A stretch of DNA of 64,000 nt, taken from NCBI GenBank assembly GCA_917880885.1, contig OU862928.1, positions 43,760,962 through 43,824,961 on the forward strand, written 5' to 3'. Under the pieces are notes generated by a model. It searched no databases and was not told the origin of the DNA. It worked only from the letters and a program-made list of their open reading frames with translations. Below are positions 21,750 through 32,590 of this stretch, one piece after another. The position numbers and the translations under genes were made by a program. How positions within the stretch are numbered: position 1 is the stretch's first letter; the number at the start of each line of letters is the position of its first letter. Source of the DNA: Limnephilus marmoratus (Eukaryota > Arthropoda > Insecta > Trichoptera > Limnephilidae).

Positions 21750-22385
21750 TTTTTGTGAATACCTTACAAGAGTCTTAGCTGCTCCCGTCTGCAGCCAGTG
21801 AGACTACGGCTTTTTATTCCTATAGGGAGATGGGAAAGATGAAGGTGGGGAAGTCCCTGGCTATCCAGATCTGCCGAGCGATTCTATAGCTTTTGTAGGA
21901 TCGTTATCGAGATAACGGACGTGGTCTCCTGTCAGATTTGTGTGATTTATTTGCTTTTTTTTATATACAACGTACATTAAATGAAAAGTAATCATGCATA
22001 CTTGCTGGAATTTATGTTTAAAACGATCTAAACTAAAATATGCGACAGTAAATATGTAAAAATCACACAAATCGGAGAGGAGATCACGTCCGTTATCTCG
22101 ATAACGATCCCATAAAAGATATAGAATTGCTCGGTTGGTCACCAAACAGGGCTAAAGCCATTTCAATCAACGTTTCAGTTCTGAATGATGGCCTTATACC
22201 AGGGGATACTGAGAGTATCCTCCATTCTGGAACGTGCCGCAAATATGCCATATATCATTTAAATTAATTTATTGTGAATTAATACAAATCAAACAAATAA
22301 AATTTATTTGCGCATACCGGGATTCGATCGCGCGACATCCGGATTGTGATTCGAGAGCCTTACTCCTCGACCAACCGCATTTTAA
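21750..22385 (-). mobile_element. tRNA-derived SINE, split by a MITE
   Basis: Same family as the full copy at 31842-32275. The body ('gctgcccccgtct'-like block near 21782, then 'accaaacagggctaaagcc' at 22140) is separated by the 21874-22134 element. The tRNA-like head is at about 22310-22385 on the minus strand. The head's B box is slightly degraded (GATCGAATCCC). Confidence 0.75.
21874..22134. mobile_element. 261-bp MITE inserted in a SINE
   Basis: Terminal repeats 'ccgagcgattctata' and its near-complement, then 'gatcgttatcgagataacgg' and complement, give arms of about 60-85 bp. It interrupts the SINE between 'cagatctg' and 'ttggtcacc', with a 2-3 bp duplication (tg). No ORF; the minus frame 21861-22145 is a shadow. 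Confidence 0.85.
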
Positions 22386-23552
22386 ATACCGCAAAGAATT
22401 CCAGCTATCCGGAGTCACTGAGACTAAACGACATCCCCAATTAAAGTGTATTATTAGGCTGAGAGGAGTAGGAAAATGAATGAGAAGGAGAAGAGAAAGG
22501 TTACGAAGTACTTGGCTATTTGGATATGATCACCAAACTCTGCTAAAGCCACTTCAAGTAATTTTTCAAATCTGAATGGTGGTATCTACCAATCCGGTTT
22601 ATATACACATATTTACATATTTCTTTGAACAAACACACATTTCACCATAATGTATACATCTTCCTTGATGATGAATACTGTAACGCTGTACGAAACGTTG
22701 TCCAAAGAAGGAAGAAGTTAACAAGTATAATAAGCCAAAAATTAATTAAGAGTGGGCCATATTTAGTTCCTTGTGAAACACCTAGTCTTTCGTATATGGG
22801 TCCCCTCAAAGACTACCTGTTATATTAGGCGAACTAAAATTTTTTTTAAGGCGTAATAATATTTGACTCTATTGGAATCGGAACGAGAGAGCAGTCAAAG
22901 TATTTTAAGGGTGGTCGTTTACAATATTATTTTAGGCACGCAAATTCACCCCTTTGAAAGTTTTCAGGTCAGACTGCATATTAAGGACGTAGTTTGTTTC
23001 ATAAGGGTTGAAACTATGTCAACTTTTTTATATGGTTTCGCATTACGACTATGTTTTTAAGATTTTATCATAGTGAAGCTAATTTTATAATAATAGAGTA
23101 CAGTTGCTAGCGTGGTTGGGTGAATGCACAATAAGTATTAGAATGTATTCATATTTTAACCGGCCACTTAAATGAACAATTGTAGCATAGTCCTGTTTAA
23201 ACTTGATGGAAATCATTTCGGCCATCTGTAAATTTGTTTACACGTTCCTTTTAAAGGTGGTGGCCGTGTTGGATACTGTCTTTTTATCTCGAAGATCCTT
23301 CTATGTCTGCGTGAAGAGAGTTTGAAAAAGAATTGTCATTGAAATAGTGAAGTTTCTTTGAACAAATTGTATGAATCCTTATTTGAAAATTTAAAAAAAG
23401 TTACCTACCAGTGGCGGTCCGTGAGTTTTCAGTGAGCTAGAGTGCTAAGGTTGAAAAATACAGCGAATCTTATAATTTCAGGGGAAATTTTGATTTTGAT
23501 TTATCTTCTGTGCATAAATATAATTTATTTTATCATTTCGTAAAAAAGTATA
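22386..23552. other. Mostly unassigned; hammerhead-like relic near 22665
   Basis: At 22660-22725 'gatgatgaatactgtaacgc' ... 'cgaaacgttg' is a diverged relative of the right arm of the 53532-53705 palindrome. Otherwise nothing recognised. Confidence 0.45.
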
Positions 23553-23798
23553 TTTTTTACATTAGCTCCATACAGGAGGCCCTGAGGAAAATAATTTCCT
23601 TCAGGGCCAATGTCATCTTAGTGGATGCTGTGCGGAGGGTTTTTTTTAAGGAAGGGAAGGATAGGAGATTGTGGGTAGGAAAAAGTTATGAGGGAGGGGT
23701 GGGTAGGAATCTAGGGGTCAGTGTATCCAGAAGTGGCAGACGTATCAATCCATCTCTCCAACTGCGGTGCAAGGCGATGGGTCGAATCCGGCTGAAAA
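23553..23798 (-). mobile_element. Family A retroposon, copy 4 (5'-truncated)
   Basis: T-run, 'acattagctccatacaggag', the 'ccctgagg' palindrome, then 'ccatctctccaactgcggtg', which belongs to the interior segment absent from copies 1-3. It stops near 23798. Confidence 0.75.
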
Positions 23799-24082
23799 GT
23801 CTAAAAGTCCGGCTAAAATTAATAAAAAGTTCACAAATTTTCTAGTATTGTGATCGGAACTTTGGATTCACAGACGTGCACATTTTAATTTTTCTGTCAT
23901 TTGTTTACTCTTCCTAACACCCTTTAGGACATATTTTTCACCGTGACGGTAAGGGAGACAGGACGACTTCTGTGAGATCTATGTGAGCTGTTACCAAAAG
24001 CGAATAAATTAGCCTTAGAAATATGTAAAGTTATTAATTAGTTATTTGTAAAAAGCACTATCTTTGTGGCTCGCCATAATTT

Positions 24083-24171
24083 ACAATAAAAAAACACATA
24101 AATTTGTTTAAGACCACTTTTATTGATGTTTTCAAAGTGGTCTTAAACAAATTTATGTGTTTTTTCATTGT
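24083..24171. repeat. Perfect 38-bp-arm hairpin
   Basis: The arms 24083-24120 and 24134-24171 are inverted copies ('aaatttgtttaagaccactt'), with a 13-nt loop. It may be a small MITE core or a solo hairpin. Its ends are undefined. Confidence 0.85.
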
Positions 24172-24189
24172 TATTAATTAGTTATTAGA

Positions 24190-24412
24190 TACTAATTGTG
24201 TCTCTTGTGTCTCTTGTAACTCCTGTATATATTTTGTTTCTTGTGTATTTGTATCTCTTGTGTCTCTCGTAACTCTCGTGTCTCTCGTGTTTCTTGTGTC
24301 TCTTGTGTCTCTTGTGTCTCTTGTGTCTCTTGTGTCCCTTGTGTCTCTTGTATCTCTCGTATCTCTTGTGTCCTTTGTGTCTCTTGTGTCTCTTCTGTCT
24401 CTTGAGCCATTA
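24190..24412. repeat. Microsatellite, 9-bp unit tctcttgtg
   Basis: About 20 imperfect copies. It leaves an open minus frame of TQE/TRE repeats that is not a gene. Confidence 0.92.
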
Positions 24413-24950
24413 TGATTTGTCCGATTAGATTTATGTTAAACTGAGTTTTTACAACTGGATTGTTCTAATGTGAGTGACAATATCTGTAAAAACTTAGTTT
24501 GACTAATAAATTGTATCAAATAAAATAAAAATAAGGAAAACGGTAAAGCTCGCGTGTCACCTGACTGGAAATATTGGAAAAAAGTTTTCGAACTTTGTAA
24601 CGGGAGAGTTAATTTATTAGAAGTAAGTTAATGAAAATAAATAATAACATCGTGGTGAAATTCTATCAATTTGCTACGATCCTTTGTATAGCGCATTATA
24701 TAGCCCATCGTTGCAGATATCGGCAGAGCTACCCGTGCAAGGCACAGCCCATGCCTAACTATTAGCTCTAGTGGTGTATGGAAATAATGTTAACAGGCTG
24801 TTGGAAATAACGGTTACGCAGGTGTGAATTTCATGTATCAATTAAATTACACTGCAACGATGCAAGAATTATACACGGCCGGAATTACACATCGAGACAA
24901 TTACACCAACTTAAATTACACCTACTAGAATTGCACGCGTTAAAAAAAAC
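24413..24950. other. Unassigned spacer
   Basis: No gene seen. Confidence 0.5.
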
Positions 24951-25350
24951 TTTCCCCCTGGGCCCATGTCATCTTTGGGGACCCTATGTGGAGGGCATTT
25001 TAAAGGAAAGATGGAGAGGAAGTTCAAAGAAAGAAAAGGGTATGAGGGGTGGGTAGGAAACTGGGGCTCAACGGGTTTAAAAGTGACGGACTTATGAATC
25101 CATCCCTCCCACTGCGATGTAAGGCGAGAGAGAGAGAGAGTCTTGCTGGAGAGGCCAAATGGCCTCCCTCAACCAGTCTCTTCCGATCCGGCCCACCTCG
25201 CAGAAAGTGGGCAGACGCATCCGCCGCCGAGACCTTGACAAACCTCAAGCCATGAATCCGGGCACCGCTTCTAAGTCACCAAAAGTAGCAAACCACTTGT
25301 GATAACCTATAAGGTGTTGGTTATCCAATAAATGGTTCCCGGGGCAGTCG
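24951..25350 (-). mobile_element. Family A retroposon, copy 5 (3' end deleted)
   Basis: It begins inside the 3' hairpin ('ccccctgggcccatgtcatc') and carries the long interior ('gcctccctcaaccagtctct', 'gcagacgcatccgccgccga') before the common 5' part. Confidence 0.8.
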
Positions 25351-25503
25351 GTGACTTTTCAGCGAGATAAAGAAATACGACATTATTGATGTTGTTGTTC
25401 TTTTCTGTTCAACAATGATTCTGTCCTGTTTTACAATGCACGCCGCCTATTTCTTTCGCATCACCAATTACAGAGTATTAATCAGTGCCCAAGTGTTAAT
25501 TTA

Positions 25504-25722
25504 ATGGAGTCTAATAATTTAATTAAAAGTTTCGTTAGAACGGGCAGGAAAACAAACATGGAGCAAAAGAAATTAGTTAAAGAAATTTTCCCTAACAAAC
25601 TGATCTCGCGCAGAGGAGATATTCCATGGCCTCCCTGCAGCCCGGATCTAACCCCAGCTGATTTTTTTATGGGTTATATTTGTGAATCTATATATTTTAT
25701 CTTACAAATTGAGTCAAAGTAA
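25504..25722 (+). pseudogene. Tc1/mariner-type transposase fragment
   Basis: The frame reads 'EIFPNKLISRRGDIPWPP' and 'CSPDLTPADFF', the block around the second/third catalytic acid of DDE_3-type transposases in insects ('W-P-x-SPDLTP-x-DFF-LWG'). The expected 'WGY' is reduced to 'MGY' and the frame ends soon after. Upstream residues no longer match well, so frame damage is likely. The N-terminal helix-turn-helix is absent. Confidence 0.7.
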
Positions 25723-26115
25723 ATAAACCAGCGACTATATTCCCATTAAAGAACTAGAACATCCATCACGAAATTATCAACATACCCCGATTGTGCCAAA
25801 AAGTTTTCGAAAATCTAAGGGCCGGATTTAAGGAATGTCAACGGTGATATGGTGACAATTTTGACGAAATTATTTTGACGAAATGATTTTCAAGGATATT
25901 TTTGTTCTTATCGATAATCGTTTATTTAAATCGAATCCGTATTTTTCATGACTATTTCAAAAGTGCAAATGTTTATGGCTCACCCTACAGACCCGTGAAA
26001 AATTACGTGTATATTGATAGATAACTTCCCTGAGGATGAGATTGCTTAAGCCGCCGCTACTCGAATTTCGACGGATTTCTTACATATCCCCCTTAAACAT
26101 TTGAAGTTTTAAGCT

Positions 26116-26627
26116 CTTCTTCTTCTTCTTGTGCCTTGTCCGTTCAACGGACGTTGGCTATCATGTTGGCTATGCGGACTTTGTTTACTGCGGCCCGGAA
26201 CAGCTCCACGGTAGACTGGCCAAACCACTGTCTCAGGTTTTCAGCCATGAGGTTCTCCTTCTTCCAGGGCCCCGTCTTCCGGCAATCTTTCCCTGCATTA
26301 TGAGATGCAAGATCTCATACTTCTCTGGATGTCTCATCACGTGTCCAAGATATTGAAGTTTTCGGATTTTTATGGTTTTAATAACTTCCTTTTCTTTATT
26401 CATCCGAACCATAACATCTTTATTTGTGACCCTGTCCATCCAGCTTATTTTAAGTATTCTTCTGTAGATCCACATCTCGAATGCCTCAAGTCGCCTAATT
26501 AATTCTTCAGTAAGCGTCCATGCTTCCATTCCATAAAATAATATTGAAAATACGTAGCATCTGACCATTCGCATTCGTAATCCAAGGTTGAGATCATGAC
26601 TGCAGAACATTTTGCTCTTTAAGCTCT
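26116..26627 (-). mobile_element. 5'-truncated RTE-like LINE insertion
   Basis: An 11-bp direct repeat 'tttaagctctt' brackets it (about 26109-26119 and 26619-26629). The 3' end, on the minus strand, is a short AAG-repeat tail (plus 'cttcttcttcttcttgtg'). It carries the 3' part of an RT-LINE ORF. It lies inside the left arm of the inverted-repeat element, hence is younger. Confidence 0.78.
26233..26610 (-). pseudogene. LINE ORF C-terminal fragment
   Basis: A 125-codon open frame with 'VRCYVFSILFYGMEAWTL', 'RRLEAFEMWIYRRILKI' and 'LQYLGHVMRH' is the thumb/C-terminal region of RTE-type reverse transcriptases, often misannotated in insect genomes. The catalytic part is missing because of 5' truncation. 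The frame is still open, which suggests fairly recent insertion. Its initiating Met is incidental. Confidence 0.85.
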
Positions 26628-28460
26628 TAAAAAAATATATTTTATTTTTGAAGATTATATATATACATTACTCATGCCAAAATGAAAATTATATGAAATT
26701 CTCTCAATAGAAAAAAATCGTAAAGTATGCTCCGAAAATTATTATTTTCACGTCTGTATCAGTTATTTTACAAGTTATATGCATGAAAAAATTCACAGTG
26801 TTTCTTTAAATACTGTTTTAGACAGCATCTAAGAGATTTTTGCTCTTTTTTAAACGAGTCGTGGTTTATTAAACATTTTCACAATTTTCGCTTCAATTTT
26901 ACCGTTTTAAATATTAGCGCACTCTCTCCAACATTCGTAATTACATATCTCTCCATCTTCTTTTTTTGGGCGGGGATACGGCGCATTAATATCGTAGATC
27001 ATTATTTATGATTTTTGTTAGAGTTCGCTTCAACGTCGGGGTTATTTGCAACGTTTGTATTTAACGTTGTTGACAATCGCTAACGATAACGGCGTTGTCG
27101 TTTTTTCCTGTAACGCCTTCTCTTCCCCAAAAGACAATAAGTGAAGTATTCCTCCGTGACAACGGCGAGGTTAATGCCAACTTTGCTTCCAATTTCCAAC
27201 TTTATGTTTGTATAACTTTATTGCTAAATTATTATTGGCATTCTTTAGGAGCTATTGTATCACGGCGGATGTTCTGTGATTATGCGATATGAACTACAAA
27301 AACATTCAACTTATCGATTCAGTCAAAGTTTTACGCGAATGTCTTTAGTCGTTAAGGCGCCGTATCCCCGCTCAAAAAGAAGAAGATGGAAAGATATGTA
27401 ATCAGTAATCACGAATGTTGGAGAGAACGCGCTAATTTTTAAAATAATCAAATTGAAGCGAAAATTTTGAAAATGTTTAATAAACACGACTCTTTTAAAA
27501 GAGAGCAGTAATCTCTTGGAAGTTGTCTAAAACAGCATTTAAAGAAATACTATGATTTGTTTCATACATATACTTCGTAAAATAACTGAAACAAAGGTAT
27601 TTATAATAATTTTCGGAGCATACTTTGCGATTTTTTTCTATCGAGGGAATTTCATATAATTTGCATTTCGGCGCAAGCAAAGTCTAGATATTATCTTAAA
27701 AAATAAAGTATATTTATTTAAGAGCTTACAAACTATAAATGTTTCAGGGAGGTGTGTAAGAAATCGGTAGGAATTCGGGTAGCGTGGGCTCAAGGTAATT
27801 AATACTTAAAAAAATTCTTAATCAGCTCTTACACAAATGGTGATTGTTTAATTATTTATTTTAGCAAAAAACACGTAAGGCATTACTTATTTCAGAACAC
27901 CCTATAACTTGTATTATTTTATTATCGAGATTTCTTTTTTGGTTTCGGAAAATGTTTCGAACAGCTTACAGTGTTCATCTCAGGGCAGATGTGTTTTTGG
28001 TTTTTTTACCTCATAAGAATTCCAGCTGCTCCCGTCTGGAGCAAGTGAGACTATGGCATCCCCAATTGTGGTATGTTATGAGGCTGAAGGTAGTGGGGAG
28101 GGGAATGAGATGGGGAAGAAGAAGGTGCAGAAGAACCTGGCCATTCAGATCTGGTCACCAAACAAGGCTAAAGCCATTTCAGGCAACGTTTTAATTCTGA
28201 ATGGTGTCTTACACCAGAGCGATACTAAAGCTGGGAACATACTAGGCCCACGCCACGCTACGCGACGTAGGTAGACGTCATCATTTCCATATCTGGACTA
28301 CTTACCATCCGTACATTTTCTATGGAAACGGGTGCTTTAGAATCACACTAGCCCCACGCAACGCAAACCGACGCCCCCTACGCGACGCGGATCTGCCGCA
28401 GCCAGATCGGCGTGGGCCATGTGGAAGGTGGAGGGGGTATGGTCACGCCTACTACGAGAT

Positions 28461-28818
28461 GATTTTACATCTTTGAGGTGTTATCTAAGCATCTAACGTT
28501 ATGTTTCGCAATATCTGTGGTTGTTTTTTTGACAGATATTATTCAAAAATGGATGACGAACAGTTCATTGAAACTGTTAGACTGCACGAAGTTATTTATA
28601 AAATCAAATTACAATATTATAGAGATTCTGCATATGCATGATTTTACATCTTTGAGGTGTTATCTAAGCATCTAACGTTATGTTTCGCAATATCTGTGGT
28701 TGTTTTTTTGACAGATATTATTCAAAAATGGATGACGAACAGTTCATTGAAACTGTTAGATGGCACGAAGTTATTTATAAAATCAAATTACAATATTATA
28801 GAGATTCTGCATATGCAG
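28461..28818 (+). repeat. 179-bp tandem duplication
   Basis: 28461-28639 and 28640-28818 are nearly identical (differences include ctgcac/tggcac). It duplicates the promoter-proximal region and first codons of the MADF ORF. Confidence 0.92.
28549..28641 (+). pseudogene. MADF-domain start, first copy
   Basis: 30 codons beginning 'MDDEQFIETVR' and continuing 'VIYKIKLQYYRDSAYA', which matches the first two helices of a MADF (Myb/SANT-like) domain, the accessory DNA-binding protein of Harbinger elements. It ends at TGA at the duplication junction. Confidence 0.65.
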
Positions 28819-28856
28819 TGCAGCTTGGGAGGAAATTTCAGCCATTCACGGCATGA
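28728..28856 (+). pseudogene. MADF-domain start, second copy
   Basis: 42 codons with the same start as the first copy but Trp at residue 12, and a further 'VQLGRKFQPFTA' before TGA. Too short for a whole MADF domain (~85 aa). Truncated by the internal deletion of the element. Confidence 0.65.
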
Positions 28857-28873
28857 CTGTCAATATTATACCC

Positions 28874-29203
28874 CTATAATGAATGACAATCAAACCTTAG
28901 ACACACTGCCAGTCTTTCTCTGATCCGAAAGGACTTTCGAAGTGTTTTTTTGTCATATTCAATTTTGTTGGGAAGCTCTTCAAATACCACTTTACTCATA
29001 CGGAAGTACATGAAGAATCGTCCGTCATCAGATTCTAGTTCCTTTACTAAAATATGGAACTCTCCAAACATTCGTCTTTGTTTGTTAATGTTGTGGACCC
29101 AAATACTTCTCACTTTTTTCTTTTTACGAGAATACTGATTTAATAATAATAATCGTAGCAAATCATCTTCAAATTCGCTATCAAGACATGGTAAAGCTGT
29201 CAT
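28874..29203 (-). pseudogene. Harbinger transposase N-terminal fragment
   Basis: 109 codons with 'RSIWVHNINKQRRMFGEF', 'FFMYFRMSKVVFEEL' and 'RIRERLAVCLRF'. This is the N-terminal domain of HARBI1/ALP1-like transposases (W-V-x-x-I-N-x-x-R ... GEF ... RMS ... R-ERLA-LR). The DDE domain that should follow is absent. Confidence 0.82.
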
Positions 29204-29445
29204 CTGCTGAGAAGAGAATCACATAAACATAACCTAAAAAATAAATGTCAAATGTGTCGAATCAAACGCGCCTGCGCACAACAAGAGACCCCTTGTCACG
29301 TGGTCACAGCGACGCGTACATACGTCGGTCAGTGTGAACATGGACAGGAACGTTGCGTCGCGTCGCGTAGCGTGGCGTGGGCTTAGTATGTTCCCAGCTT
29401 AAGCGTATCTTCCACACTGGAACGTTCCACAAATATACTATATTT

Positions 29446-29752
29446 ACTAATATTATAAACGCGACAATTTGTATGGATGTATGTGTGTTTGTTACTCTTT
29501 CACGCAACCGAATGGATTTTAATGAAAGCTTATAATAATATAGCTCATACATCAGAATAACATATAACATACATCAGAATAACATATAACATACATCAGA
29601 ATAACATATAACATACATCAGAATAACATATGTTGCTAGCTAGGAAGGGGACTCGGGAGGGGAACGGGGACGCACGGGAAAGGTGATTCAAGGAGAAACA
29701 ATGTATTTCTTTGAATGTGGAATTGCAACGCATGCCGGAAACCAGATAGTAT
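29446..29752 (+). mobile_element. Helitron-like non-autonomous insertion
   Basis: It starts near 'actaatattataaacgcgac' and ends 'gcaacgcatgccggaaacc' + 'agatagt', similar to the 3' end of the 10297-10715 Helitron but with ATAGT for CTAGT. Internal 'ggaaggggactcgggagggg' resembles the G-rich tract of the other Helitrons. It interrupts the SINE between 'atactatatt' and 'atatattttt'. Confidence 0.65.
29549..29636. repeat. 22-bp tandem repeat, 4 copies
   Basis: Unit 'cagaataacatataacatac' plus 'at', four nearly identical copies inside the Helitron-like insertion. Confidence 0.93.
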
Positions 29753-29895
29753 TATATATTTTTATAAATGAATTAATTGTGAAATAACACAAATTAATCA
29801 TAATAAAATAAAATTTATTTGCCCACGCCGGGATTCGATCCCGCGACTTTGGATTGCGAATCAAGAGCCTTACCCCTCGAGTATGCCGGCCGTGT

Positions 29896-31381
29896 AACTG
29901 TTATATGTGTAATAATTATTACAAATTAACTAGGCACAATTAACATTTTTTTAAGCAAGCAGAAAGCTTTTTAAATTTTAAAATGCGTTAGATTAATTAA
30001 ATTAGATAAATAAGATTAGTTAAATTAAATTTTAAAATGTTCCATCAGAAACAATTATTTTAATTTATCAGATTTCTCCTGTTTTGCTGCAATTTATAAA
30101 GCGCCACCTGTTGTATTCGGAGACTTACACTAAATCTAAAGGCACTTTTCATTGGGATGAAAAAAAACGGTTTGGGAAATGGATAAACGAAGTTAGCAGC
30201 GGCCAACGATAGATGTCAGCAACTAATTTAAAAATTAATGCATTTTCAAGAAAATTAACCGCTTGCACCCATAAGTTTGTTTTCACGATAATGCAATATT
30301 ACTAGATACACGTATGACGTACTTAAATTATTAATTTACCATTGCTTTTTTATTTTATTTTATATTTTATTGCCATTATTTATTTTCCAACATATTTCTT
30401 TTTATATTTTACTAGCAGACCCGGACACACGTTGCTGTGGCTTACAAAACACAACGCCATCTACTGACAACGTCATTACCTAACCTTTATAACCAAAACC
30501 ATCTGTTAATTTGCATACTTAACAAATCCACACCGTCCGCTCCCTTTATATATTATATATTTCAACCAATTTATACAAAACCTTGACAAATTTTATAGTT
30601 AAACCTTCCTCATAAATCACTCTATCTATTGGTGAAAACCGCAAGAAAATCCGTTGCGTAGTTTAAAAGATCTAAGCGTACAAACAGCGGGAACGATTTT
30701 GCTTTATGACGTAAAGAAGTAAATTTTGGAAGTACCTAAGATATTTGTACGCATCGATTACCATTGTGAAAACGATCTATATAATACATACGTGTATATT
30801 TATTAGTTACTTGCCTTTGGATCACGAGGGTTGTTAGATTTCTGTCTCTAACCACTGGAGCGCTTTTTGCCACAATATGGCACTATTTAAATACCTCGGA
30901 ATCAAGGGCGGCTGGTTGAACAGTGTGTTTGTGTGCAGCACTGGTAAATTATATCGTCTAAAATTACTTTGTAATATCTTACCGGAAAATATAAAATCTA
31001 TGAATTTCATTAAAAATATCACCTACCAATATAATGCATAATATAATATGAATCAGGGAGAGCAAATTCTCAAAGTTCCGCGCGAATTTACCCTGTCCGG
31101 TGTGCAGGCCAATTGCAAGCGGAACGAATTATGTTTTGGAATCGAATATCCCAAACGTCGCCAGCGCGCAACGCCGGCCATATGTATGAAAAATACAGTC
31201 GAATTGAGAACCTCCTCCTTTTCGAAGTCGTTTAAAAATTAAGTTATATCGGTGTGCCACCCGGCGGCCTTTATCATACAAACTTAAATTTGGATTTAAG
31301 GCCAAAATACTTAACCAAACAGAATAATTTTTTTTTATTTTTTTTATTTTATTTATTTTATTATTATTATTATTTTTTTTT
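29896..31381. other. Mostly unassigned; dispersed-repeat piece at 30413
   Basis: At about 30413-30720 'ctagcagacccggacacacg' ... 'aaatccgttgcgtag' resembles a dispersed repeat common in insect genomes. Its class is not certain. No gene is supported in the rest. 'ggagcgctttttgccacaat' near 30858 recurs at 35529. Confidence 0.45.
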
Positions 31382-31645
31382 TTAATTTATTTTATATATT
31401 TAATAATATTATTATTCAATGCATAAAAACAGTTTATTATAAACAAGTTCTGCTTCTGCTTCGTAATTATTATTATGAGTTACAGCTGTTTCGCCTTCTG
31501 ACTGTCCAGTTTGATAATGCCTTCAGAGGGCGAAACAGCTGTAACTCATAATAATAATTACGAAGCAGAAGCAGAACTTGTTTATAATAAACTGTTTTTA
31601 TACATTGAATAATAATATTATTAAATATATAAAATAAATTAAAAA
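31382..31645. repeat. Near-perfect palindrome, ~117-bp arms
   Basis: 31382-31498 is repeated inverted at about 31523-31645 with one clear mismatch (gcata/gtata). The loop contains 'gtttgataatgcc'. Each arm includes 'gggcgaaacagctgt' or its complement. The related single-arm sequence at 40330-40500 carries a GCCTT-CAG-AAGGC stem before GAAAC. This is the layout of Penelope-type terminal repeats with a degenerate hammerhead core (TTGATAA instead of CTGANGA). Confidence 0.85.
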
Positions 31646-31841
31646 TTAAAATGGAGTTCTATAAAATAAACTTAATAACAATAAATAAGAATAATTCTTG
31701 TTTTAATCAAAAAATACCTAAATTTTACATATATTTGCTTTTTTATTGATTGGTGTTTTAAATTATAAAACGCAAATCATTAAGGAATACAATTTTTTTT
31801 CATAGGTAACTTTGACAATTTTGGCCTCGTGCTGTTTATAC

Positions 31842-32275
31842 ATTTTTTTTTTTTTTTTTTTACAGTGAATAACCGCACAAGAATCTCAACTGCTCCCGTC
31901 TGGAGCCAGTGAGACTATGGCATCCCCAATTGGGGTATGTTGTGAGGCAAAAGGTAGTGGGGAGGGGAAGGAGGTGGGGAAGAAGAAGGTTGGGAAGTAC
32001 CTGGCTATTCAGATCTGGTCACCAAACACGGCTAAAGCCATTTTCAAGCAACGTTTCAATTCTGAATGGTGGTCTTACACCAGGGCGATACTGATAGTAT
32101 CTTCCACTCTGGAACATGCCGCAAATATACTATATATTATTTTAAATAAATTAATTGTGAAATAACACAAATTAATCAAATAAAATTTATTTGCGCATGC
32201 CGGGTTTGAACCCGCGACCTCCGGACTGTGAGTCAAGAGTCTTACCCACTGGACTACGGAGGTCGTCGAATCGTC
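31842..32275 (-). mobile_element. Full-length tRNA-derived SINE
   Basis: On the minus strand the head (32275-32195) has a canonical A box TAGTCCAGTGG and B box GGTTCAAACCC, followed by an AT-rich linker, a body with 'ccccaattggggatgccata', and a poly(A) tail (plus T-run 31842-31861). Length ~430 bp. Transcription by RNA polymerase III is inferred from the boxes. Confidence 0.88.
32195..32270 (-). promoter_or_regulatory. Pol III promoter of the SINE (A and B boxes)
   Basis: A box TAGTCCAGTGG and B box GGTTCAAACCC match the tRNA-type consensus exactly. The head is tRNA-like but does not close into a full acceptor stem. Confidence 0.82.
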
Positions 32276-32317
32276 ATTGTTTATAAATACTGTTTGTATC
32301 CTGCTTAAAATGAAATA

Positions 32318-32590
32318 TAAAACTAACTAACCAACCATCACGCCGTTTCCCCACAGGGGTAGGCAAAGAGGACGGACCGCCAAATAACTCGGTCTTGGCA
32401 CACACTCTTTGCCTCACTCACATTCATACATCGTCTCATACATTCTCTTCTATTATTCCGTCTTTCGACATGGCCCGACTCAAGTATCTGATTCACTTGC
32501 TCGTGCCATGTCTTCCTCGGGCGTCCCCGACTTCTTCTACCATTCACATTTGCATCGTATATTCTTCTTACACTACTTTCAAATTTATTT
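32318..32590 (-). pseudogene. RTE-like retrotransposon 3' end
   Basis: The minus frame carries 'GRPRKTWHEQVNQILES' and 'RRECMRRCMNVSEAKSVC', as in the 8074-8410 copy. The tail is a short TTAG/TTGG repeat. 5'-truncated near 32590. Confidence 0.78.

Larger units (their letters stand above)
26047..27795. mobile_element. Large inverted-repeat DNA element
   Basis: Left arm (26047-26115 plus 26628-26985) and right arm (27357-27795) are diverged inverted copies, for example 'ttcttacatatccccctt' with 'ggtgtgtaagaaatc', and 'ccaacattcgtaattac' with its complement near 27415. Core of ~370 bp has no ORF. The left arm is interrupted by an RTE-like insertion at 26116-26627. Confidence 0.75.
28229..29399. 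mobile_element. PIF/Harbinger derivative, 1171 bp, TSD TAA
   Basis: The terminal repeats 'agctgggaacatacta' and complement extend through a GC-rich 'gcccacgccacgctacgcg' block (~40 bp). TAA is duplicated at 28226-28228 and 29400-29402. It carries pieces of both Harbinger genes: MADF-type ORF starts (plus strand, duplicated) and an N-terminal transposase piece (minus strand). The catalytic DDE domain is deleted, so it is non-autonomous. Confidence 0.9.
27990..29895 (-). mobile_element. SINE copy split by Harbinger and Helitron
   Basis: SINE pieces lie at about 27990-28228 (3' part, with T-run), 29403-29445 (middle) and 29753-29895 (5' part with tRNA-like head; B box 'GGGATTCGATCCC' on the plus strand as complement). 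Between them sit a Harbinger derivative (28229-29399, TAA duplicated) and a Helitron-like insertion (29446-29752). Confidence 0.82.

Noticed and set aside
22310..22385. tRNA gene
   Set aside because: Only the box region is tRNA-like, acceptor stem does not close, and it is attached to a SINE body.
24192..24410. TQE/TRE-repeat ORF
   Set aside because: 9-bp microsatellite translation.
28478..28923. Two 65-88 codon plus ORFs starting MLSKHLT
   Set aside because: Out of frame with the MADF start that lies in the same duplicated segment.
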